The position numbers and the translations under genes were made by a program. A stretch of DNA of 64,000 nt, taken from Ciborinia camelliae (taxonomy: Eukaryota > Ascomycota > Leotiomycetes > Helotiales > Sclerotiniaceae). The stretch covers positions 2,575 through 66,574 of the forward strand of contig JANPYM010000022.1 of NCBI GenBank assembly GCA_025890175.1, read 5' to 3'. The notes under the pieces are model-generated. The model made no database searches. It worked only from the letters and a program-made list of their open reading frames with translations, and had not been told where the DNA came from. Shown here piece after piece: positions 23,681 through 33,899 of the stretch; position 1 is the stretch's first letter; each line of letters begins with the position of its first letter.

Positions 23681-23956
23681 TACGAATAAACCCGCAAGTA
23701 TATATCATGTAATCGTTTAATGCTATCATTTAAAAGTTGAAACTATTCCCAACTCTATTTCTATTACTTTTCATTTTTTAACCCTAACCCTAAAAAATCA
23801 AACACTAACCCTAACCCTAATCCTTACCTCTTTTTATTTTTTACCTTTCATTCCTTTCATTTTTTTCACCTTTTCCACCTTTTCCACCCCCCCCCCCTTT
23901 TCAACTTTGAACAACTATATTAAACGATCACATGATATACCTGCGGGTCTACCCGT
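23681..23956. mobile_element. MITE-like element with about 55-base inverted ends
   Basis: The left end TAAACCCGCAAGTATATATC continues to TTTAAAAGTTGAAA; the right end is its diverged inverse, from TTTTCAACTTTGAACAAC to GATATACCTGCGGGTCTACC. Beyond each end the flanks carry similar TACCC-rich direct repeats (about 23590-23640 and 23950-24000), which may be the site of insertion or part of a larger unit. The interior holds telomere-like CCCTAA repeats and pyrimidine-rich DNA, with no coding frame. Confidence 0.5.
23779..23820. repeat. Interstitial telomere-like repeats
   Basis: Two runs of TAACCCTAACCCTAA are separated by 12 bases (AAAATCAAACAC). CCCTAA is the complement of TTAGGG, the telomere unit of most filamentous ascomycetes. 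Four units in total lie inside the TIR element. Origins could be a telomere-capture repair scar or sequence carried by the element. Confidence 0.75.
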
Positions 23957-24578
23957 ACCCCAAAGCATTTCACGAAGTGATTACCCTACCCCGTAAAGGA
24001 AAAGCAAGATAACTACCCACTTGGTTTTACCCCGGATTACCCCAGGTGTACCCTACCCTATGCCCAACCCTGCTTCTGTGCCTCTGGAATCAGGCACCAA
24101 CTATATATATATTTACCTAGTCGAGAGGCCAAACCTGAGCCTTCCCATACAACTAATAAGTCTTCTATCTCATGGCCTTTTCAACGGGACGAGCGCCAAT
24201 CGTTATATATCGCGGAAAGATAAGTGCAGAGGCACTTGCACCCTACTTTACTACCCGAAAAACGGAAATAACTTGGAGCTTCTCATTTCTTCTCAATTTA
24301 ACACCCATACAGAGTCAGTTCTCCGACACTATTTTGACACCCGAGCAGGTATGCTTCGTTATATTCTGCATGGAGAAGTCCCTGACCACCATATCATACC
24401 GACAGCCTTTTACTGGAGTTGAACATGAGACAAAATTTCTGTAGTCCAGATACAAGTCATGTCCATTTTGGATCTGACTCCCAACCGTTCTAAATGTTTG
24501 AACCTTCTTGAACTTCCGCACGCATATCAAACAACGTGACAAAAGGTTCCGGGCCTCCGGCTAATGTCACGCTCTATA

Positions 24579-24667
24579 GAAGAAGACATCGAGCAATACC
24601 CGCGCAACGCGAAGACATAATGATGGAAGAGACGCATCTGAGACGCTGGCGTTCGAAGCGTGAATAG
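24579..24667 (+). pseudogene. Coding relic, paralogue of 9109-9203
   Basis: ATCGAGCAATA followed by CGCGAAGACATAATGATGGA aligns with the relic at 9.1 kb (TCGAGCAATA, then CGCGAAGATATAATGATGGA). A frameshift between the two words breaks the frame here, and a stop follows after RRWRSKRE. No full gene remains. Confidence 0.4.
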
Positions 24668-24962
24668 CGCACATCGTCATCGAGTTTCCGGAAATATGGA
24701 GGGTTTCTGGTCTGATAATTCATCCACAGCGAGCCCATCAATGTATAATATGATATCATATATTGTACCTCATCCTCACCACAAAATATTTCCATCAATC
24801 TGCACCTCCCACAACCATTTCCAAACAATCAAAAAATTATGAACAAACAAACAACCAAACACTCGAATAGCAGTTTCAATTCACTACCCCTGGCGCTGGT
24901 GCAATATTAATTGTAGCTGCCTTAGAGTACCGAGACATTGGTTCTAGAAATGGATATGGTCT

Positions 24963-25231
24963 ACCCCATTCGTCAATCTGATCCGGCTTATTAGTTAATG
25001 GGACCCTCGAACGCCCGATTAGCTACCTAATGAGATCAACATTTTCTTCCAAAAATATAAAATTCGCTTTTTCAAGTAGTAAATAACTTACAAAGTATTG
25101 AAATGAAAAAAAAGTATTAAAAAAATAGAGGCCAATTAGCTAATGGGGCGTCCCGTTCGGTTAAGGGGTTCGGTTCCTATTAATTAATAGGACCACCCCA
25201 TTAACTAATAGGACGGATTAACGAACGGGGT
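24963..25231. mobile_element. MITE-like element with imperfect inverted ends
   Basis: The left end ACCCCATTCGTCAATCTGAT continues CCGGCTTATTAGTTAATGGG. The right end, inverted, reads ACCCCGTTCGTTAATC then CGTCCTATTAGTTAATGGGG. A perfect 16-base palindrome CCTATTAATTAATAGG lies at 25176-25191 just inside the right end. About 270 bases, non-coding. Confidence 0.5.
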
Positions 25232-26910
25232 TGGTGAACCAGACCAGTTTCCCTATTCAAATGTGACCGAACACCAATTCGGTAAGTGAACACCTCCATC
25301 TCCAATATTCCCCAATCTTGTCCAACCCGATAGGGATATACTTACTAGTCGACTATGGTAGATGAGTAGTCAGTTACCATAAAGATTACAATCTTCCGAT
25401 CTTCAAATCGTGTGGGGGAATCCCCGCTGCGCATTTCCGAAAAAGAAAAACAGCTAAAGGCCGGGGAGACCAAGCAATTAACAACTGATATCACCCCCCC
25501 CCCCCCACCTCCTCCCTCCCCTCCCCCTCCCTCTCCCGTTATTCAAATTCAAATTCAAACCCCCTCGTCCCAGTGCCACTCCCAGTGCCACTCACCCCAA
25601 GTAACCGGCCGGGTTGACGAACGGGGTGCACAAGATCAGATATAGACCTCCAAAGATAGGTAACCAATACATACACAACTCGAACTCGAACTCGAACGCG
25701 AACTTTGAGATCAGGTTCCCACTCCCACCAGAACCACGCCCCTCTCCTCCCCACCGCCGCTGGATTTTCACATCGTAGATAAAATAAATGCAAATACAAA
25801 AATCCATACCATACTATACCATACCATCCATCTCCACCCCTCCATCCATGCATCCCCACTGCATTCCCACTCCACTCCCCTGCACTTTTCACCCCCAAAT
25901 ACAGATATACCAACCCCCCCACCCCCCAGGCGCTGATATGCGCGGGTGAGTGGGTGAGTGGGTGAGCGAGTATCTGTAATATAGGTTAGCCTATCCATCT
26001 ATAACTCATCACACTCCCAAGCTTTTCTTCATGCTTGTGCTTATACTTATACATCAAAAACCATCCATCATCCATCATCATCATAGTAATTACCCACCTA
26101 CCTACCAACCAACCTACCTACCTAATAAATAACTAAAAATTCCAATCCGATCCGAGAGAAACAGGAATGGGAAGAAGAAGAGGAAGAGGAAGAGGAGGGA
26201 TTTACAAAGCGAACTTAAGGGCTTGAAAAGTGAAGTCGAGTAACTACCTAGTAGAGAGGTAGTCCTTCCTCAATCATCTACCTTTTCAAAGTTTCCCGTA
26301 TGTATGGAGATACCATACCTACTGTATATATCACCCTTCCCCCCCCTCAAAAAAACACACAAGGCAGTAGTTATAGTTCGTTCCCCAACTTCAGGTTCAG
26401 GAAACCTTCATAAAAATATATCTCTATTTTGTCTTATCCACATACAAACGTTTCTCGTGACGATTTTGATTTTCTTTTTAATCTCCCCCTTCCCCATCCA
26501 TCCATCCATTCATTCTTGACTTTTATGCATGCATGCATCCATTGATTCATTCATCACCCGCCCGTCCGCCTCATCTACCCCCACTCAATGGCATCCATGC
26601 ACCAGCCAAGTCCAAAAAAAAATCCATATTTACTCCAGCCGATGGCAAAGAATGCGGATATCTTCTCTTCCCCTGCTTCACCACCGCGATCCATCATCCA
26701 TCATCCATCATCCATATGCTAAAAGCCAAAGCAATGTCATAACAGCATTTTCGGTTCATGTCTAGTAACATCATCTCTGCATACCTATCCATCAATTCCC
26801 TGTACCGACGACCAAAGGTACCACCCCACCTCTGCTAGTACCAAATCCCAAAAACTCCTCTTCTAGATAACCACCCCCAGAAAAAAGAGGAATGTTAAGT
26901 CAAAAGAAGC

Positions 26911-29900
26911 TTAATCCATCTTCAATCCCTCACCTTCCTCAACATGTATTTCAGCTGCAGGTTCCTCGATTTCGTCTTCGACATCACCAACAACGTTGAA
27001 ATTCCGGTGCCCATACTCCGGTAATTGTTCCATCACTTCAGAGCCATTGGGAGCATCGTCGATTTCGTCCTTTTCACCATCACCATCAACATTGTAGTTT
27101 GAAAGGCGATAATTGTGTATTTTTTTTATGACTTCAAATGTATTGGGAGCTTCGTACTCGGCGTCGGGTATATAATCTTGGTGAAAAGCTTCGGGTTCGG
27201 CATCATCAAAGTCAATTGTTCGCTGTTCCAAGCTACCCTGACTTGGCTCGGAACCACGTGCAACTCCCACGCTATCAGCATCGGAACCACATGCAACTCC
27301 CACGCTATCAGCATCGGAATCAGATTCGGCACCAGCTAAGGAGCCTGTGCCTGAAGGGAACGGCTGAGCGCAGTCAATGTTTTTGAAATTCCAAAGCGGT
27401 GGGTTGACAGTTGGCGGGCGATCATTGCAACCCATGCTCATGTCAATACCCTCGTCACCTTCAGTGCTCTCTCTGGTATTGTTTTGTTGATATCGAGTCC
27501 CGTACAAGTCAAAAATCTCACCACCGTCATTGTCGGCATAAAGCGGTTCAAGATCCGGTGGACTTGCTGTCGTCATCGCCTCGCCAACCCCCGAACCATG
27601 AAGATCTGGTTGATGGTGAGCTGCTCCGACTCCTTCCAATGCGCTCGACGACCCACGTTGGGAGGAGTTTCCGTCGAGGCTCGGGCCTTCCCCCGAATCT
27701 TCCTCACCCGAAGAATTATCCAATGATTTCATAACTTCCTGCATCTTCTTCCCACCAAGAGGCTCCGCTGAACGTCTGCGGTAGAAAAGAAGATAGGCAG
27801 CCTTTGTAATCATTGTGGAAAGGTCTTTTTTCACATGTACCGAGGCATCTATGTAGGAAAGTCAATTAGCATTTCTCATGAATGTGTTTGGAAGGTAAAT
27901 CGTACCATTATATTCATACCACTCTCCATCCATGAAATTCTTCGCAAAAGCCGTATAATGTCCTCCACCGATACCACCCCAGTGATCATCAATAGCTATC
28001 AAATCGTATATCTCCTCTTTGCCGTCTTGTTTTTCAACAACTCGCGAGGACATGTCTAATCCAACAATTGGAAAATCAACGTGAGCTTCGAGTTTATCTC
28101 TTCGTGAGCCGACGGAGCTGAAACGTTTCAGATGCATGATAAGAATATCTGGCGTTTTCCAAATCTCGAACTTCTTGCTTGCTCTACGATGTTCTTTGCA
28201 TCTAGGACAATACCAAGTATCCATTTCGGAAAGGATTTCTTCCTTGCCAAATTCATCCAGACAGTCCTCGAGGGTAATGCCTTTGCTTCTTCTCGAGTCA
28301 CGCACTTTACGCCTTGAAACAAGATCTGGATCTTGAAGAGTGGGAGGATTGTGATAGGTAGGGCTGCCATTGGGATCGTCTTTATCGTGGTTGCCACCAA
28401 ACAAAGCGGTCCATGCATCGTGGCTCCATTCGACTAGGAGTCCCTCTCCAAGACGGACCAGAGGGCCATCGTCGGGAGCATCTTGTTCATCATCAGGCTC
28501 AAGTTGTGGCAGCTTTCGTGCAGCTAATTTGCCCTTCTTTGAGTAAGTTTTCATGCTACGGTTGCGACGTTTATTCTTGTGACCTACCCTGGCGCCAGAT
28601 TTTGGCGCAGCCGGTCGAACGGCAAGAACCTATTTATAAGTTAGGACCTATACGAATCGAGTAATCGTTTATAAAGGCAAAAAGAAACATTTCAAGAAAC
28701 ACTGGTGAAATTGGATTACTTACTCTAGCAGGAGACGTTAGATTAATATCATCATCACTCGACTCTTCATTCATCCTCGTTGGTGCTGGGATAAAGCCAT
28801 TAACATCATCGCTACCCTCCCTACTGGATTTGCTAGATATAGATCCAGCCCTGCTGTTTATAGCATCATAACCATATGAAGTATCATCGTCGTTCATCTG
28901 TGGTACTTGTGGGTTCCTTTCAGAAATCCTTTTGTATACGTCAGTATCGAAGTGGTCATTCCAACCTGTTGGCATGTGTCCTTTTATGCCTGGAACATAG
29001 CAGACATCAAAAATATTCTGCAACTCTGGGAGAAGGAATGCTTCCGGATCTACCCATTTTGGTCGACGAGTGTCAAAGGTTTTAAGAGGTGCACTGTCAT
29101 GTAAAATTAGCATTGTATAGCGCGACCCGAAAAGAGCCAACTTACCTAGGAAGTTTCTCAACAGGTCCAGGAACAGAGTTAGAATCTTTCATAGCGACGT
29201 CGACGAATTCATCTTCACCATCCAAAGAATGGGCAACAAATTTACTATCCCCAGATGAGTCGGCATCGGAGCCAGTGGTGATAACTAAGTCAGGATCAAT
29301 ACTTTCAGATGCGCTCGAACGATCATCTTCATTATTGAGAGGGGCCCAGGTGGTAAATGTTGCAACTTTTTCTAAGATCTTTCGCTTGATGGCCTGTTCA
29401 CTTCGTGACTGTCACAACAATGTCAATGATCCGAAAACATAGATCTGGGGTGGAGAAGGTGAGAATATCTTACTTACCTCTTGAGGAGTAAGGACTATGA
29501 AATGAGGTGCGTTTGTCGGGTCCCATGTTGTCCCTTTGTTCCAAGTCTCGCCCTTCACACGACGATAAAACACGGGAACAAGTAATTTCTCGGCCGAGGG
29601 ATCATCCCAAGGTAAAGATATATCCTCCACAGGATTGTTACTGCTAAACATACCACCACCTTTAACTTTCGGAGGTTTTGGCAAATTAGTAGGTGCTGTC
29701 TCTAATTCATGTATCGTGACATGGTCCTGGTTCCCGACGATTTCGGAAGGAATTTCATGGTCAAAATACCACCTAAAAAATTTCTCCGTATATCGCTCGC
29801 AAATAAAAAGTCTCTCCACAGGAACTCCAACCTTTTTGCTGACTAAATTTCTAAGTGTTCCAAAGCTTGCATTTTGGTCAATTTCAACCACCAGCGAGAC

Positions 29901-32358
29901 TGGTTTATCGTTGAGTGGATAGAAAGCCACGGTACGAGACCATAAATTTTTAATCGGTAGCTGTAAAGTCATATTGTTGAAAGGATCAAAAGTGATGCTG
30001 ACCTTGTTACAATCTGGACAAACAAGAGTGGACTTGTACATTCCTGTAAACAAATCTGCAATTACCGAGTCGTCTCGCTGTTTTGTAATATCCCAAACCT
30101 GGGAGGCCATTTCTCTGATTGCTTCTGGGTTGCCGATCATCTCATCAGTTGAATCGGGTTTCTCAATATATGGCTTTTTCTTCACTCTACTAAGATCTTC
30201 TTGGAGGCCATCAAGTAGAAAGCCGATGAATTCCTGAGAATCTTGTTGGCCATATCCTGAGAATTGAGCGGCATGTCTACTAACAGCGTTCTTAAACTGC
30301 CGAGGTTGGACTGAGATCGAGGGATTTACCCTGTATATATCTCTCAACAGTACCGCATATGACTCTGCAATTTCACCATGGTGACCGAGGGGATTATCGT
30401 CATTGAGTTCTGATTGGTATTTATAACTCAAAAAGTACTTAGTGAGCTCTTCCACGCTTCGAACACACTGCAGGGCAGAGTTCATGTAACAAGTATTTCC
30501 AAGGTTGCTGAGACCAACAGTTCCATCCGCCCGTCCATTCTTTGATCTTCGATTGGAAGAACGAAGGTTGTATCCAGATGCTGGTGCTGGACTATTGCGG
30601 CCACTGTTATTTTGGCTGCTGACGATGATACTGGTGTTGCCCTTGCGCCCGGCACCATTAAGTTTTCCATTTGGCGAAGGCTTTGTGTTCGAAACATAGC
30701 CATCTTTGCCCTCCACTAGTTCATCGAGAACGAGTGCTTGGTCATCTCCAAGTCCACAGAAAGCCAAATCCATTCGGCCGTTGTAATTCTCATTCAAAGT
30801 CGAATCCTCGCAATCAACCTTCACTCTGCCCGAATCTCTTTCCACCTTGGTGAATTCCGTTACATCCAACAACAATTTCTTCCACGAGTCTTGTATTTCG
30901 GGGCTAGAGGCGTTGGCATCGACTACTGGTGTCCCAGGCCTGGAGGAGGGAGGGGTATCAGTTCCAACAGCAGTCGAAAGGGCTGGTTCAGCGGCGGGCA
31001 ACGTTCTTGGCACTCTCCAAAGACGGACTTTTTGTTTCATGGGAATCCCTGCAGCCTTCTTGATAGTTTTTAGGAAGTCATGCATCCTCATCGATCTGCT
31101 TGCAACAACTATAGGTGCATCTGGATTTGCCGATTTTGTCTTTGCATCCACTTTATTACCAAGTTCAGACCATACACGGTGTATGTGGAAAACTGGAGGA
31201 TGATATTCGTAGTTGACATTTGGACTGGCATTATGACTCTTGTCGGGGTTTGTGTTGTGTGCATATCGAACGATTGCTTTTGTGCCGTTCATTAAGCCAT
31301 ACCAGTCCAAAATCATTTCCCACGCCCCGATTGGAAACAATGTGAAGTAATCTTCTCCAACACCAGGCTTCAGTTGAACGAAATCTTCGCGACCAGGCTG
31401 AGGGATAATTTGTTGAGTGATGTCAGAGTTATTAATTGGCCCAATTTCTTCATCTGAAGTTTCCTTGCTCATGGCTTTAACCTCAGAGGTTCTCGATTTG
31501 ACCCTCTCGAGCCACTTATTTGAAACTAGGTATCTTTTGTCTCCTTCGCTGACTTGCCGCTCATTCTCAGCTCTGCACACGGTTGTTACAAGTAAAACCT
31601 GTTCATCGATTGGTGGGACTTGATCTGTATCTACATGTCAGCAAATTGATTCATAAACATTCGCGGGTGGTTATTACCGGAAATTGGACCCTTCACAGCA
31701 GCAGATGTTGGATTGACACTAGCTTCTGCAGGATGTTCATCTCTCTGCATATCTTCTGATCTTTCTCTGATTGTGGCTGGAGCTGCAATAGGATTTTCTG
31801 CATCTTCTTGTGCATCTGGCACCATGACCATGTCGACATCTTCCTTTTCTTCGCTCGACAACGACACCTCCGGGTCTAATTCCGAGGCTGGTCGTTTCAA
31901 TGGTGATGACGACCTCTGCGGGGCATCTTCTGCGCCTCCCATGATTGCCCTATGTCTTGAGGGTTTACCTCGTTGCTCCGATTCGAAAGGCTCAGAGGGA
32001 AGTCGTCTTCGATTTTTATTGCTAGTAAATTCCCCGCCTTTATCGCTATCTATCGATAGACCCGCGTAGGCTGCGCTTGGCGAACTGGCAGCAGAAGAAA
32101 TGGATTCTCCAGCAGGGAGGGTCGATGAAGTTTGCAGACGTGAAGGTACGGTATTGGCAGGTAGAGATTCTGCACGGTGGTTTTCTTGTGCAGAAGTGTC
32201 GAATAGAGGCGGATCAGTGGGGGATTGTGATTCGCGACTTTCCACCGATGATATGGGGATATCAGGGCCTCTATCGGTTTCTATACCTGGTACAATCTGC
32301 GGGGAAAGCTTTCTTTTCTTTGTGGAAGACGTCGTGAATGCGAGCAGCCTTTGCCGCT
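26911..32358 (-). CDS. Ubiquitin carboxyl-terminal hydrolase, USP4/11/15 type
   Basis: This cysteine protease removes ubiquitin. Exons read as 31678-32358 (5' limit unresolved), 29478-31630, 29146-29408, 28724-29093, 27906-28629 and 26911-27848; introns are 47, 69, 52, 94 and 57 bases and every phase agrees. The order is a Ser/Glu-rich N-terminus with KKRK, a DUSP domain (RYLVSNKWLERVKS), a ubiquitin-like region, then the USP fold. The Cys box is GLSNLGNTCYMNSALQ (catalytic Cys codon at 30489-30491), with zinc-binding CPRC and CPDC, and the His box is GGGHYTAFAKNF (His codon 27958-27960), ending ITKAAYLLFYRRR. This layout matches yeast Ubp12 and human USP15. No ATG lies in frame upstream of 32245 in exon 1, so a further 5' exon is likely. 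The tail after the catalytic fold is long and acidic. Confidence 0.9.
27250..27315 (-). repeat. 33-bp coding tandem duplication, two copies
   Basis: The two 33-base units differ at one base and encode an 11-residue repeat around DADSVGVACGS and DADSVGVARGS in the acidic C-terminal tail of the ubiquitin protease. In-frame and recent; the tail is likely disordered. Confidence 0.9.
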
Positions 32359-33899
32359 CTAAATTCGCAGATTTTAGAAGAATTTAAAGGAAAATTCGTG
32401 AGCATCAAAGGTTCCGTGATGCGACTGTGAGATACCGACAAACTGCAGGTAAGGTAGGTGGGTTGTTTCTTTTTTAGGTGAAAATTGGAAAAGGAATGGC
32501 TGAGATCATTTGAGAATGGTGATATTTTTTTCAAAAAAGAAAAACTTGGTGTTGTGAAATTTAATTAAACATACAAGATCAGTTCTTTACTTGTTGTTGA
32601 TTTTTCGTAAAATGCTCAAAGTAAATACCAGGTAGGGTAAGGTAAGGTAAGGTAAGGAAGGCAGGTAGGTGTAGGTGTGTGTATGCTTTTGTTAGCGTGA
32701 TAAGGAAGCGGGTAGCCTGAAGGTTTTAATAATGTTGCGGGTGTGGATGGGACCGTACCGCCACTTGAAAGAACCTTACGGTACTAGGGAAGGACTAGAG
32801 GTCGGTAGGTTGGCAGGTAGATCGATGAAGAAACAAACATTCAATCATTTATTTCATGAGAATCAATTGGCTATTTTCTGATCTCTTTCCAATTATATAT
32901 ATGATCGATTGAATCTCAGATAGATTTGATCAATTATATCATTGATTTGGCGAGGGACCGTATTGATTCACGACGCAACAAGATTCATTCAGCTGATGGA
33001 ATGATCTGGATACCGCTCCCGCATTGAGGGCATACAGTACCTAGGTGTACGTTGCAATACATCCGTCCATCTCGCGAATACGTACCGGTAATTATTACTT
33101 GTACGCGAATTCCAATATAAATGAATTGATAGATCAATCATTTCTTAGATACGGTACCGAGTTAAGAATCCCATATACTAGGTACCTACCTACCTCCAAC
33201 CTACCTCCTACCTACCTCCTACCTCCCTCATCCGTATTTCCAATCCAATCCAATCCATTATCCCAATTACTATATTTCTTTCGCTTTCCCTTCCTTTCCT
33301 TTCATACTACAGTACCTCCCTAGCCTACCTACGCTATAATATTCGTTACAAATCCAAGCAATTCAGGTACTGTACCACCCGACCCCTACGTAGGTAACCT
33401 AACCTAACATTGAACCAAGGCGGTTTGCCGTCCCGTCGCGTCGCGTGCACTAGAATCTTCTAGGTGGTTACTATTTATATACGACTCCGGGGGAATGATA
33501 ATACCTCAGGGTACGGTATAGGTAACAATTTGAGTAATTAATTCTATAATTGCAGTACAGTATCTCGGTTTCGCTTGCTAATATATTACGGTTTTATTAT
33601 ATATTACTTATGGACTATCCGTTCAATCAACACCAAATCATTGTAACAAATAACCTCCCAAATAGGTATTGAACTGCAAACCAGACTCCTCTCCCCACCC
33701 CCCACCCATATATAGCCAAACGACTGTACCGATATTGATGTTCACTATGTAGGTATTCAAGACATCTACCTAGTATCCTAATATGTATTTTTTAGACAAG
33801 AATCTCACCTGGATTGGTTTGAGATCCAGATTCCTTATATTCAAATATTTCCACATTTGTTTTCTCGGCGGCTTTGTTTCCCATTGCCATTTCCATGTC
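32359..33899. other. Intergenic: upstream of the ubiquitin protease
   Basis: This interval should contain the protease promoter and its missing first exon, and the 3' end of the BCS1-like gene. I see simple repeats (AAGGT at 32635-32660, CCTAC words at 33183-33235) but could not place an ATG exon whose phase fits exon 2. One short ATG frame at 32403 would need a 34-base intron, which is too short to trust. Confidence 0.55.

Larger units (their letters stand above)
23026..26910. other. Gene-poor region rich in small repeats
   Basis: No supported gene. It holds two MITE-like elements, telomere-like repeats, a coding relic and runs of simple sequence: C-rich tracts at about 23885-23898 and 25492-25535, CT/GA-rich stretches at 25680-25700 and 26170-26200, and CCTA and CATC microsatellites at 26060-26130 and 26690-26715. 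The last part is the 3' side of the ubiquitin protease gene. Frames here are created by the low-complexity DNA. Confidence 0.6.

Noticed and set aside
25539..25998. Frames in CT-rich and CCAT-rich DNA
   Set aside because: Produced by low-complexity sequence; repeated dipeptides only.
32271..32403. ATG at 32403 as the start of the ubiquitin protease
   Set aside because: Joining it to the next exon needs a 34-base intron, shorter than fungal splicing normally accepts.
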